A stretch of 64,000 nucleotides of DNA from Gyrodactylus bullatarudis (lineage: Eukaryota; Platyhelminthes; Monogenea; Gyrodactylidea; Gyrodactylidae). The first letter of the stretch is position 1. Each line of letters opens with the position of its first letter. This document shows, one piece after another, positions 1-12,447 of the stretch. Position numbers and translations under genes: made by a program. The stretch spans positions 323,690-387,689 of the forward strand of contig SSNU01000127.1 in assembly GCA_012064415.1 (NCBI GenBank). Direction: 5' to 3'. The notes under the pieces were generated by a model. It was not told the DNA's origin, ran no database searches, and saw nothing but the letters and a program-made list of their open reading frames with translations.

Positions 1-3000
1 CTTATTCAGGAAAAAATGTGTTAAATAGTTTTTTGCTTTTCGTCTCATTCATCTTGACACTTTCTCTTATAACAATCCCCTTTTTTCCAATTTATTCGCC
101 GCCAATATTAATATTTATTTGAGCAATATCTCAAGTCTGTTTATCATCTGGAATAATCTTTAATAAGCCATCATTATTATTTCTGGGGTTTCTTCTTCTT
201 CCTTGTTGTTGATTAGAGCGTCTTGGGTTTGTTTATTCTCCCTATCCTAGTAAGCGATCTTCATCAATGGGGACATTAATCATCGTCATGGAAGGAAAAC
301 CCTGAATAATATACTCAAGTTAATTAATTATACTCTCTCTCTGCTAATCCTAGTAAAAGTCCAAGATTACTGGAAATGTACGCTCGTTACTAACCAGAAA
401 AGTCCATTTGTATCAAGACTGGCTCCATGCACCTTCATTTGTAAATGTAATTTTTATTAAGATTTGTTCAAAGCTAGTATCTGAGCCATAGTAAAAATAA
501 CTAGTGGACAGGTTATATTATAAATTCTACCTATATAATTAATATTATAAAAAAGCACTCTTGTTTTGAATTAATTGAATACATGAAGAAATTCAGCTTT
601 CCTCTATTTCTGAATGAAACATGATGGCACTCAGAATGGTTGTCAGGTTTAAGTGAAACCAACTTTACAAGGTTTCAATCAAGTAGGGTGTATCAGATCT
701 CTCGGGAAAGATCTTCTAAAGCTTTTTCTAATGTAATTTGATACCTTATTAGACGTACATTACTGTGTTTGTTAAGATTGTAACAGATTGAACAATATAT
801 AGGCTTGTATTTTTGTAAAAGTTTAGTTGAAAGATGATATGAGGTTGATTTCTTCTCTCAGGACCGCAAAGAAAAAAAAATATATGGGTGTATAATTTCA
901 GATACAATGCTCTTCCTCTTTTTGTGAAGAAATATAATAATTCTCGGCCATATTTAATCGTAATTTTCTGGCCCTCTGCGAGGTATATTTCTCAACGGGA
1001 GATGAAACAAATTGAGCATAAACTGTATTCTTTTAATCCTTAAGTAAATTTACCTTGAGATATGGTTTTGAATTTCTCTGTTTTAACGTGTTTCAACTTG
1101 TACTTTTCATAGTTTTAAAATTTGTTTATTTATCCAATTTGACAGAATAAAGTTTTGCTCATATTCTCAGAACAAAATAACAAAGCCTGTCTAAAATCCT
1201 TCAAATCAGTATTGAATGATAAGAAGTTAGTATTCTAAAATCACTGATTAAAAATCCATATCTTGACAAATAAGGTACATGTGGGCTCGAGGATCTTGTC
1301 CATTAGGTAAAAGCCGAAGATAAATACAAATACATTGCATTCAAATTCTTTTCTCATGTTGAATAGACCCACACTTTAAATAAAATGGATACTTTCAGAA
1401 GCCCCCTTTTGTGTGTGTGTGTATGTTCTCATTTTTCAATAATTTCTGAATGAAAATGAATAGAATTTATTAATAAATTTATGACAGACAGGCCTCTTTA
1501 AGAATAATTGAGAATATATAGCCTCTCGAACTACGACTAATTAATGAATACTCCACTATTTTTTCTGTAATAATAAAAGCTTCACTTAATGTTCATAAGG
1601 ATAACATGAAATGTTCATTCATGACTGACAATTTCTATTTTTAAAAGAAATTATCTGCTCCAATGGTTTATTCGTTCATTTTTATATTATTTTTTAAAAA
1701 TTTGCCCTCAAATATACTTTTTTCTTCTGATGGAAAGATGATGTTAAAGAACTGCCGGATTAAATACACATCATTAACTTTGAAAATAAACTCCAATTTG
1801 GAAGAACACGAAATGAGTTAAATTTCTCTTTTTGCAATATGGGATTTTTTACTGGTTTTGAGTAAATTAAAATCTAATAATTATGTTGAGGGATATTTGT
1901 TCACTAGGCAATTTTTCCTGCATTATTTGTCTTATTGTCTAGCCTAGATTTTGTTACTCTTTTTGCTTCCTTCCTGAATTAATACAGGAAAATTGAAATT
2001 ATTGTAATAACTTGTATTTGAATGAGAATAAAATAAAAAAATCCAAACTCTCATCTTTCAAACATTGGGTCGTTGATAATTTTAAGAGTAATAATCGGTT
2101 TCCTTCAATAAAATTTAATCTTAAGATTAGAAGAAATCGAATTAATAATTTGACGAAAATATATTTTTTTGTAAAAATAATTATCAAGGTTTTATAATTC
2201 TTGAAAGCATGCGGATCTGTAAAGGTCTTGGAATAAAATGTTTCACATGTCTCTGGCTTGTTTCACGACACTCTTTATTACATATAAACTTATTTTATCA
2301 TCACTGTTGGATATCATTTCTTTTTGATAACATTACAGTCTATACATTCACGAGAATGTGTCGAAATAAATGTAACACGAGCTATAATAATTAATTATAC
2401 TTCAAAAGATATGGCTGATATTCGTATTTGTACAAAGGGATCGTCAGCATGTTATATATTTGAACCGGCTGTTAGGCAATTTTTTAGTAGAACAAACTTC
2501 CGTTTGTGAGTGTGAACTACAATTTCAATAAAGCAAAAAAATAAACAGGGAGGCGCGGAAACAGTGCTCGAATGTTAATCCCTGATTAATTAATTAATAC
2601 AAGAGGTGACATTTACAATTGCTGAAATAATGTATTGCATATTAAAAATACAAAAGAGAACCTTCCGCCGATGGTGATTTGGACGAGTGTTTATCACACT
2701 GAAATGTAGCATTAATTCAACATGTGACATTCAAAAGTTTACCATTTTAAAATGCTACTCATTAGATAGGAACCAACGATGAGTCTTGGACACGTGCAAT
2801 ACACCAAAAATATGATAATTTTCTATAAAAATTACAGTTAAATATGGATGAATTTTTTGAAATGAAAAAATTTATATAAAAATTAAATCATTGAGTACAG
2901 GAAAATAATAACTTTTATAGTTTTCAATCTGATTTTAAATTCTAAGCATGTGGACAATACACGAACTCACCAGAATCCAGTTCACCGTCCACATTTGATA

Positions 3001-3130
3001 TCGGCCAATCACAAAAATAGGCAACTTGCCAAGTTCGAATTGAACAATATAATGAAAATGTATGTACAGCCTCAACTCCATAAAAAGTATTACGAAATAT
3101 ATCCGATCTTTTTTTTGTTAGAAAATGTTT
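1..3130. other. AT-rich intergenic DNA
   Basis: Only short frames with no coding look are present, plus one microsatellite. No RNA gene or element is recognised. Confidence 0.5.
1410..1422. repeat. (TG)n microsatellite
   Basis: About six TG units. Confidence 0.8.
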
Positions 3131-3132
3131 GA

Positions 3133-3345
3133 AAATGACTACTTCCAATCTCTCCTATATCCTGATCTTCATTAAGTAGAATCAATTTTTCAGATCAACT
3201 GCCGACACCAATTCAATTGCAATGAAAAAACTCATTCATGATTTATGTTCCTTCCTTCATTTTAAACCAAAACAAGATCTCCTATTTGCTTTATATCCTA
3301 TTATTGTTTTGTATACTTTTATTTATTTCGAAAAAATAAAAATTA
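3133..3345 (+). mobile_element. Non-LTR retrotransposon 3' fragment (copy A)
   Basis: GACTACTTCCAATCTCTCC at 3137 starts the conserved last codons of the element's ORF, DYxxSLLYPDLH then TAA, followed by AT-rich 3' UTR. It is heavily 5'-truncated and the 3' end is unclear. Confidence 0.45.
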
Positions 3346-3867
3346 AGTATTTTAGATAAGTCTTTTTAATCTACCATGTGATATTTTGGTGAATATTTAC
3401 TTGAAAACCAGACTACTTTGATAAAATAATTAGTAATGTTTGACTTAATTTGGCTGAGTATTTCAAAAAAAATAACAGAAAATCTTGAATATTTACGTAA
3501 GCATCGAATATTACAAAAATATTCTTATATATCCAATCTTATGAGCTTAATGTCTGACACATCGAAAAGAATGTACATTAGAAAGAAGCAAATTTTTTAA
3601 CACCCGAATGTGCAAGGCTCATTTTAAAGAGAATTTTTCAACGTAATAAAGTTCCTATTAAAAAATGTGAGTTAAATTTTACCCCAGAAAAATTTTACTC
3701 GAGAGCTTTTACATTATTTTATAACTTGACATTTTATCATTTTATAATTGTACAGATCAATCTATCCATTTTATTTATTTTATTTCTATTTATAAAAGCA
3801 GATTTCGTTATAATTTGTATTTATATTCTCAATTCAATATAAGATTTTCTTCTAATACTTCAAATCT

Positions 3868-4012
3868 AGCGATGGCGCCGAATTCCCATTTTTTGGAACT
3901 TTGAGTTGATAATTTTTGTTGATTTAAAAGTGAGAGAGTGATCAAAAGTTGATTTTTAGGATCATGATTAGTCATAAACTCCCATCTTCATATTAATTAG
4001 GTATATTTTCAT
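3868..4012. repeat. MITE fragment
   Basis: GGCGCCGAATTCCCATTTTT, then a GATCAAAAGTTGATTTTTAGG block and the end CCCATCTTCATATTAATTAG. It matches the family at 39755-39900. Confidence 0.65.
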
Positions 4013-4329
4013 TGAATTTTTTACTACAATCGATTAAAAATCTAAATTTTGAGCCGTTTGAATGCAATTTTAATCAGTACTGCATTTTTTTGAATTGTAA
4101 AATTTTATTTAAAAAAGATTAAATTTGTACAGGTATAATCAGATATACATGAGAATAATGTGTCCATAAAATATTTTTACAACAAGGACAGACCAAACCA
4201 TAAGTGCTTAAGTAAAAATTTTCGATTAATTTGGAATATGTTAAAGATTTATCATTAAAAAAATGGGATTTTGAATTTAAATTTCGTAAATGGCATTTTC
4301 TAAGTTAAATCTAACAAATTCCGATTGCA

Positions 4330-4652
4330 GCCGAAACATTGTTCAGAAAAAAATATATATCCGGCTCGCTCTATCATCAACTACGAAATTTTCCCTGACT
4401 TGAACTCATACAATGCCCGCATCTCATCGTCGGGTCTTAATCCATTATGGGTCCGCAGATATGCTTTTATTGTTAAACAATTCAGCGAGCATTCGATTAA
4501 AATAGAACAATCCTATAACCTGAGAAATGCATCGTTTAAAAATAATTATCTTCTTGCCTTTTACAACTATCTAAATTTAAAATATGACTTATCAAATTCC
4601 ACTAATCTATATTCAATTAAATGCATTATTTTCTAACAAAAAAAAATTGTAA
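4330..4652 (+). mobile_element. Non-LTR retrotransposon fragment (copy B), internal 3' deletion
   Basis: It encodes the C-terminal ORF2-type segment EIFPDLNSYNARISSSGLNP through YDLSNSTNLYSIKC. It then jumps directly to the family 3' terminus ATTTTCTAACAAAAAAAAA, so the last 20-odd codons and the 3' UTR are missing. The 5' end is truncated near 4330. Confidence 0.7.
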
Positions 4653-4654
4653 AA

Positions 4655-5760
4655 CATGGTTTTACATACCCAATCCCAATTTTGGAAGAGATCTTTCACA
4701 ATTCAACTCTGTGATCAGAATCTACAGCATATGGGCCCCATAAATAAAGAATCCCCTCCCTCCACAATGCCCATTCCCTTCTCATCATTACAGTAGTAAT
4801 AGAAAGGCTAGTTTTGCTATTAGCTACTGTACTAAGAATAATACATGACCTAATTAATAACTAGGACAAAATTTATTATTTATTAATGAGGAATTTCTTT
4901 ATTTTTTCACTTTCTCAACGAGAGGAGATTATGTAATGTGTGAAACCCATCTGTTGGTTCTTTCCCCATTGTTAAAATCTGTTGAGCTGAGAGTATTGCT
5001 TTCTTTTTCTTTTTAAGAGACACACACACACAAATTGAAGGTTTCGTTTTACTTTGACGAAAAGATTTTATCATTCCTCAATGTCAAAAAGAAGAAAAGA
5101 GAAAATAAAAAAGAAACAACCTCTGGAGAGGATTGTCATTATGGGATTAAACCTGTCAACATCTATTAAAATCTTTTTAGAGCTTTTATTAACAGAAATT
5201 CATGTAGAAATTCAACACTACTTGAGTTTATGGAATTCACTTTACCAAAAACTTGGACGAAGTGGAAAGCATGAATCTTGACTTGTAGAATCTAGAATCT
5301 CTGAAATTTTATTACTATAATTACTGCAATACCTCTTGATAAACCTCTATTTTTTATTAATTTGAGACCTTTCTTTTGTAATATTGATATCTTGGTTATC
5401 TGACTCATTCTCAATTTCAAGGCTGATTTATCGGGAAAAGTAGCAAAACTTTTGAGCTTCTACGATGGAAGAAGTTTTATATCATCGCTACTCCTTGAGC
5501 GCCAATGACGCTGTAATAAAACATGCATACATGGTTTTTGGTCTCAATTTATTGTTTAAGCGAAACTTTCAAAAGAAATTTTTTATATTTTGAATGCTAC
5601 CATTCCTTATAAGAATCTTGATATTTGTCTAATTATCAAAGACTTATATATATTTGGGAAAATTGTGAAAAGTATAGAAATTAAAAACTTTTAATAAAGA
5701 TAGAGTAAGAATAATATACCCGAAGGGGTAAATAAACTACTTGGTTTTATTAAAAATAGC
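4655..5760. other. Intergenic DNA before the ARHGAP19-like promoter
   Basis: AT-rich, with one microsatellite. A basic 75-codon frame at 5054-5281 has no support as a gene. Confidence 0.4.
5020..5032. repeat. (AC)n microsatellite
   Basis: About six AC units. Confidence 0.8.
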
Positions 5761-5772
5761 GACTCGAATATG

Positions 5773-5878
5773 ATTGGTTGTTATGGGTTGAATGAATTCT
5801 ATTGGCTGTTAACATTTCTAATGCGTTGTCGCATCTGATTGGTAGATGGAAATGCATGTTTTAATATATAAATTCAAA
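5773..5878 (+). promoter_or_regulatory. Promoter of the ARHGAP19-like gene: three CCAAT boxes, TATA box, CHR-like element
   Basis: Three ATTGG motifs (inverted CCAAT boxes) start at 5773, 5801 and 5838. TATATAAA follows at 5865-5872, and TTCAAA, the reverse complement of the CHR consensus TTTGAA, lies at 5873-5878. The first ATG of the downstream gene is at 5987, so transcription would start near 5895-5905 and leave a short 5' UTR. Several CCAAT boxes about 30 bp apart followed by a CHR is the layout known for G2/M-expressed promoters (NF-Y plus DREAM/MMB). That regulation is inferred here. Confidence 0.5.
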
Positions 5879-5986
5879 TGATATCGTCTCAAATATTATT
5901 ACTTACCTTGTTGTACTCTTGAATTCATTCAGAAGTTACTACTAATTTCATTGATAACTCAATACTTATATAATTTTAATAACATC

Positions 5987-8363
5987 ATGATCGAGACTTG
6001 CAATAGTCGTATACAACTCAGCTTAAATGGATCTTATGATAAAACTTCATCAGCATGTTCAAAGACAATTCGTCTTGTCAACAGGATACGTCGTCTATCA
6101 CCAGCAAACTGGAGACGCCGATCACATTCCTCAACTGGTCGTAATCAGTCATATAATTCCCTTGTGGAAACATCCTCCTTCAACTCTGAAAATTCATCTG
6201 CCGATCATATTGTTGGGAAGAATTCAAGTCAAATAACTGATCGTATCTCAAGGCCAATGATCTCAAATCGTAAAACCATCAAGAGATACCATTCATCAAC
6301 ATCAATTGGTGACTTTAAGAATTCCCTACAAACCCAAAAGAGTGTGAGTTTTATTTTCAATCAAGAATTAATTTCTTGATGTATATTGAGGAAGAATATA
6401 TATAGCCATGCTTGGTTGCTAACCCCCTTAATTCGCAGGCCTCGTTCCATCTTCAATTTCTGACATTAGATTAGATTCAAGATATCTTTTTGACTTTTTC
6501 CTTGGTTGAAAAAATAGAAGCTGTCATGATAAAATTGACCCTGTCTGAACGGTCAAGATAAAATAACTTGTTACCAAGATTTATTTTTCAACAAGTTTAT
6601 TAATCTATTCCTTTTTTCAGTCCAATCATTATAGCATTCGTGAATTATACGACCTTGTCGAGCCAGATATCAATGTGTGGGATTTGAAGCGTCGATTCCC
6701 AACTACCTTTATCAACCTTATAACGAGTTATATTAGATCAATTGAATTATCCTCATCGGAAATGGCAACACTTTACAATCATGTCGTCACATCAAATGAT
6801 GATTCAGTTATTCAGAGCATCTTTAAGAGCAAATCACAAAAAGTCCGCAAGAATGCTTCAAATAGCATTAGCAACATTTTCACTTGGACTCGTGTCATTA
6901 ACACCCTCATTAATTATTTAATTACTGATGAAAGGTGTAAGTCTATACGAGCCATTCAATTATGTATTAATGTCCCTTTAAATCAATCCGTTTTTTAACC
7001 ATTACAGATGCAGTTAAGTTCATTCTCAGAAAGCCAGGAAATCAAGTTTCCATTAACGAATTGGAACAGACTCTTCTACGGCTTATTGATATCCATCCTA
7101 ATCCAAATTCCTTGCCCAATTTAACTGAAATCCTCAAGAGACACGATGTACATGTTATAAGCTGCGTCTTAACTCGTCTCCTCAGGAAGAACGGCCCTCT
7201 TTTCTCACAAGTCTTGTCAAACATATTCCTACAAATTTCCAACTCTGTTGCTTATCAAACAGAGCTAAATGACGATTCAATTAGGGAACAGAAGAAATCC
7301 ATCAGGCTTCTCATGTTATTACACTCGGAAACGATGAGAGATGAAATTCTAAAGCCCCTCTGTATTCTCCTTCAGAAAATTGCCAATGAAAAAATGTGTG
7401 AGGTCGACGGCAAGAGTCTATCAGTCCTCTTCTCTCCAATCCTTTTCATTGACCAGAACAATTCCAAGCCATCTGACATTAACAATCCAGAGTTTTTGCG
7501 AGCTGTTGAACTACTCATGTGCATCTTGTCATCAAATAGCATTGATCATCTCTTCCATGTGCCCAAATTGTTCATTCTCGACTCAGCTCAAAATTTAAAG
7601 CTAAACATTGAAGCCGTAAAAAGAAACGAGAAAGATATGCCACCTCTCTACTGTTCCCTACGATATTGTATGCCCATTTCACCATCTCCAAATAAATCTC
7701 AAAAGAAATCCAAAGTCCAGAGGAACAATGCATTCAGTCATCATAGAACTTCTCCAATTTCCCAAAAACTCATTCAGAATCAACACTCCAGTCAGGTTCG
7801 AATGGGACGTACTGAGAAGAAGAGAACCCTAGAGGATGAAACTGTGCAATTTCGCGAATCCCTTTTGGCTCCAATGTTGAAAAAACCCATAGTAATGACC
7901 TTGAGTAATAATAATACTATTAATCCAGTTGGACAAAATCAGCCAAAGGTGATAAAATGTGAAAAATCTAATGACCATACAATTCCATTTGTTCCGCTAA
8001 TCCGTAATGTAAGTATACCTTACCCTTTTTGTGATTTATCATTTAAAATAATACCTACTCATTATCATAATCACAATATGTTTTGAGTTGCCATGTTTTA
8101 AAATAATAATTTTTCACCCTTTACTTTTTATTGTCCTCAAAAGTAAATCTTTATTTTTTTCTCTCTAGACTCTTTTGGATACACAGTTGAACTTTCGTAT
8201 TAGAAGACGCCCATCACAACAAAAGGTTGCCTCAACAATGTCATCAGTTTCTGGTACCTTTAATAGTTCCAATTCTAGTCTGAACAACACTTCATCGTCG
8301 ATCAGTGGCATTTTCGATTGCATCAAAGGAAATAAAGAGAATGAAATGAAATTGACTCCATGA
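5987..8363 (+). CDS. ARHGAP19: RhoGAP-domain protein, ARHGAP19-like (4 exons)
   Basis: The exons are 5987-6343, 6621-6936, 7008-8008 and 8169-8363. The donors are GTGAGT, GTAAGT and GTAAGT; each acceptor ends in AG after a pyrimidine-rich tract. Phases 0, 1 and 0 join into one 622-codon frame. The product should act on a Rho-family GTPase. Exon 1 is Ser/Arg-rich and low in complexity. Exon 2 resembles the ARHGAP19 segment before the GAP domain. The RhoGAP domain covers roughly residues 195-400. It has a candidate arginine finger at Arg232 in LRKPGN, the HDVHVISCVL helix and the LFSP motif. The C-terminal 200 residues are basic and Ser/Thr-rich. The usual LPEPL loop, catalytic Lys and Asn are not conserved. 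The ATG at 5987 was chosen because the upstream in-frame start is only TTG. An AATAAA lies at 8541. The RhoGAP family is secure; the ARHGAP19 assignment rests on recalled similarity. Confidence 0.8.
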
Positions 8364-8540
8364 ATTCAAAAAGAACCAAAAGATTGTACAGAACCCTGGT
8401 TAATATTTGTTAAATTTGATTCCTTCCCATTTGTTTGTGATTTGTTTAACTTGTAAATAGTTTTTATGGGAATTGAACTCAACTCTGTTGTTGCTTAAAA
8501 AAGATTTATTTTTCCAATTTATTCAGATTTGTTCATTTGA

Positions 8541-8546
8541 AATAAA
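8541..8546 (+). terminator. Polyadenylation signal of the ARHGAP19-like gene
   Basis: This is a canonical AATAAA 178 bp after the stop codon, in an AT-rich 3' UTR. It is the first good signal on this strand after the gene. Confidence 0.5.
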
Positions 8547-8865
8547 CTCAGATTTTATTTTTCACTAAAAAACCTTTATTCCTTGAATCTTCTTGTCTTA
8601 ACTTAGCAACTGTCAAAATTCTGTTGAGATGTGAAATGAATAATGCTCGGGAATCGTGAGAGTCTACAAATTGCAATATTCAACACGTCCCTTGGTGTTT
8701 GCATATAAACCACGGGAGTCTTGTAGATGCTATAAATTACAAATCAGAAAAATATTCTGTAATAAACTGGAATTTATTTCAGTGTAATAAAGTGTAACTT
8801 GTCAGTAGTAGTCTCGAAATTAAGCGCTACCAATGAATTTTACAGGCCAGTTGCAATAAAGAAAC

Positions 8866-9074
8866 ATGTTTTTTTACTCTCATCTCTTAATTCATGTTAA
8901 ACGAGAAAAAAATATATTTCATGTTTCTGCCCCTCCGGCGGTACAAGAATATGACGCGAGCCTTTCAACAGTCAACCAAAATGTAAGTTTCTTATCTTCA
9001 TACGCGAAGGAAATAAAAAATTCATTTTTCTTTTTGTTTTTCAGACCACCAACAACTTATTTCATACCTTTTAA
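8866..9074 (+). CDS. Possible small two-exon ORF (unconfirmed)
   Basis: An ATG frame of 39 codons (8866-8982) ends at a perfect GTAAGT donor at 8983. A pyrimidine-rich acceptor ending TTTTTCAG lies at 9035-9044, giving a 62-bp intron of a size seen in the neighbouring gene. Splicing keeps the frame (phase 0) for nine more residues before TAA at 9072. The product would have about 48 residues. The part before the donor is less AT-rich than its surroundings. It could be a terminal fragment of a longer transcript or chance. I recognise no homologue. Confidence 0.2.
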
Positions 9075-9079
9075 TGGAT

Positions 9080-11660
9080 TTCTTTGTTAACTCGTTATTC
9101 GGTCGCTGATTTTAATACCCCCCTGAAAAAGTGAACAAGGCTATATATTTTAATATAATTAAAATCATTACCCCTAAGATGGAAGCTCCTACTTCTATGC
9201 AGATTTTTTTCATAGCTGTTGGTTTTTAATGGGTTTAGAGTTTATTTAATAAATCGGATACGAAATTATTCAATTGATATATCTTCATACATTCTCAAAT
9301 AATTTTTATGAGTTAACTCACGCGAAAAAGTTTCTAATTGAATCTAAATGTCTGCATGCAAATTCGGTGTGCTCAAAAGTTTTATGCTTGAGAAAAATTA
9401 TTTTATGTTGTAAAACTTTTATTCTTTTCCGTCCATACCATGGTTTCGATAGATAATGAGCAACACGGGATTTGAGTCCTCGTGGGTAACTCATACGAGT
9501 TTGTGACATTTTCCCTAATCGTTAGCTATTTCATGGGTAAACGTTTGCTCAATAACGCTTTATTTATTTTATTCCCACATGTTACTAGGCTGAAAAAACT
9601 AAAAACTTTTTTTATGAGAATGAATACTGATGGAAACAAATACGAATTGTAAAAATAAACATTAATCTATACAAATTTACAAAATATAAATTTTTTTTCT
9701 GAGAAATAAATTGAGATTTGATTATCGAAATTACAAATAACTTAAGTGGTTTCTCTTTACATCTTCTGTTATTATTTTTCAAGTGATCAAAATTTTATTG
9801 ATATCTGTTTTCTTCATAATTGTCATGTTTTTTCTCTCTTCCACAACATGTATGAATGAAAAATGCTACTTAAGAGATCTGGTCCCCTTTCGTTCTGGCT
9901 TTTACAATGCAGATAAAATTACATTTTCATTATTTATGTCTAATAAATTACAAGGAATTACAAATGACATGAAATCTTATTAAGTAGCTTATTCGAGAAA
10001 CAGAGAAACTGAAAATATTTTTATCGATCAATCTTAGTGGTTAATTTCGGATTTTGAATCACACTGTATCATTTTTGTATTAATGTGAATTTATGTAAAT
10101 AGAGAAATGTATTCAACTTGTTTTTAATTAATTTCTAATCATGTTTAATGTTCCGGACACATGCAAGATTCATCATAATCACTTGATTAATTCACATAAG
10201 AATCCAACTACGGTCAGGTAAAAAAAATGTCCTACCATAATCGTAAAAAATGTATAAACTTTATTATTATGAAAAAAAACATCTAATGTGTAGGTCTTAA
10301 TTGAATCAAGAACAGTCAGTTTGAACGAACGTTGTAAAAGGAAGAGGACTATTAAACCAAACACGTGATCTCGAAGTTTGGCTAAAGCCTTTTAGACTGA
10401 CTCCTTTCTAACCTACCTGTCTTGAGGATGACTCTCTCTATATCTAAAATAAAGCATGTTGATGAGAATTAACTATTTCTCTCCGTATGATCCGCAGAGT
10501 CTTGTAAAAATAGTAAATTCCTGGTCTATCTAAAATTGGTCATTTTTGTTCATTACGATAAATGTGTAACGTCAAATATGAAATCGAATAATGAAGATTG
10601 ATGTTTGTATTATTCTCATGCTATAAATAATTAAATTCAACTAGATGAGTATATTGAATTATTAATGAACCTAGAAGAATTGTCTAAAGGTCTCCTCCTG
10701 TTGTTACCATGTTGATTTGAGTTATTCAATAATGGAAATAGTTGATTATTATACAACAAACCACCACTGGCTGGTAACAAGTTGAAGATGCAGGGACTTT
10801 ATGTCTCAGGGGATTGTCCACAACACTTTCTCGTCCAATGTCATGCTGATATTGAAGCCTTGACATTTTCTCTGTATAGAAAAGACCAAAGAAGATGAGT
10901 AGAACTTGACAAACCGAATTAAATAAGAAACTTTTCACTGTTAACAAACAGTAAAGGCTGAAAGAGAAGGAAAGGGAGTGTTCCTCAACCAGAAAGACAC
11001 TTGGGTAAACAAAGTTTTTCTGGTTAGCCATTGTAACTGTGGCCCCTTTCAACTATTTTTATTTATTCAATTTATCTCTCTAGGGTATCGTAACTATCGA
11101 AAACTCTGATACACACCTTGATAGAAACTTTAAGTTTTATTCTGGTATTTTTCCAGCACGATGAATTATTTCCCATGTCCCAATAAACATCATGTTGACT
11201 GGCTTTATAAAACAAATGGAATATGTTGAAACTTCATTTTTACACGAGTTCATAAAAATAAGTTCTCTTTGATCTCATTGCATGAATTGTAATTTAATTT
11301 TTTATACTTGTGTTAAGTTAAGGGTCCTTGCATATTTTTCTTGGGTTGTTCCCACATTCAAATCTGATCGATATATATGTGAGGTACCCCTTAAAATCAG
11401 AGTTGATTGTTTTACTATTTGTGTTATTCAATGAAAACTGCTCCCTAGAAAAATTACAAATGAAAAATTACTCTTCTGATCTAAAACATTAAAAATCTAG
11501 ATCTTTCAGTTTTCATGTTTATAAAACATTGTTTATCCTACGAATTTTTTTTCTTCTTTTGAATTCTAAAACGGAATGAGCTAATAAGTTGTTGATATTC
11601 GAAAAAAAAATTCCGAAAATAATTCAATCTCACCAAAATTAGGCCGTAGAATTCGAAAAG
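9080..11660. other. Intergenic DNA without recognised genes
   Basis: A 108-codon frame on the minus strand (10726-11052) has a hydrophobic middle. It shows no motif and no convincing splice context, so I do not call it a gene. Confidence 0.4.
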
Positions 11661-11664
11661 TTCT

Positions 11665-11746
11665 TATTTTTTCTGTGAATCCGGGGAAAAATATCGAGTA
11701 TTATGTAAAAATAGTAAATTCTCATCTTCATGTCAACTAGCTTTAG
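11665..11746. repeat. MITE right-half fragment
   Basis: It shares TTCTGTGAATCCGG, AAAATATCGAGTATT and AAATAGTAAATTCTCATCTT with 47825-47912. Confidence 0.65.
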
Positions 11747-12006
11747 AATGTGAGGAAAATTTGCTGCACTGTTTCAAAAAGAGATTTGAGTGATAATATT
11801 GAATAGAGCTCCTAAACCAGAGAAGGGAGCTAAGATGTTTGCAGCGATTTCTTGCAGATTATTTTCATCTTTTTTGGAGTTTTAATGCAAAGTATTTAGA
11901 GATCTAAAATTCAAATATTTCTTAAATCCACACGATATGAAATTCTTTTTTCAGAATCTATGTCAGATCTGATAAAGTTTAAAGGATATTTTGCAAGACT
12001 ATTTGA

Positions 12007-12300
12007 TATTTTTTTTGTTGGACAAAACCTTTTATTGAAATATAAAAAAAAATAATAAATACAAAATAAATGTAAGTTAATCTGATCAATAGAATGAAAT
12101 AAATCTGGATCTTGTAGTTTTTTTCAAATGTTATAAAATAAATGGCAATGAAATGAGTGAAATGGTTTAACAGAAACTCTAGTGTCTGGAAGCAACTCAT
12201 TAATCATCTGGGAGTTATTACTTTATGAAGATAAGAATAGAGCAGAGACTTGGAATAATCAAGTTTAGATCTGATGTGGAAAATGACTAATTTAATTAGT
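12007..12300 (-). mobile_element. Non-LTR retrotransposon fragment (copy C), 3' end only
   Basis: The reverse strand ends in CCAACAAAAAAAAT at 12007. It contains the 3' UTR block ATTCTATTGATCAGATTAAC, shared with 20710-20730, and the ORF remnant around KLDYSKS (about 12230-12280). Confidence 0.6.
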
Positions 12301-12447
12301 CAAGTTTTCACAATCAGATAATTTGTATTTCGAGAATATTTTATTGAAGGAATTCAACAAAAAATTAGGTTTATATTTAAAATTTCTAAGAGAATAATTG
12401 CTATCCGCTATAGAATAAGATTCAGAGAAAATAAAACCGAGTTTTTT

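Noticed and set aside
3107..3128. TTTTTTTTGTTAGAAAATG as a minus-strand 3' end of the retrotransposon
   Set aside because: No minus-strand UTR or coding similarity follows; the sequence runs into a plus-strand copy instead.
9425..9500. tRNA-like arm on the minus strand (GACTCAAATCCCGTG)
   Set aside because: A T-arm-like hairpin can be drawn, but no A box, anticodon arm or acceptor stem fits.
10726..11052. 108-codon minus-strand frame with a hydrophobic middle, considered as a small secreted protein or exon
   Set aside because: No signal-peptide layout at the start, no motif, and no supported splice sites; frame length is within chance for this sequence.
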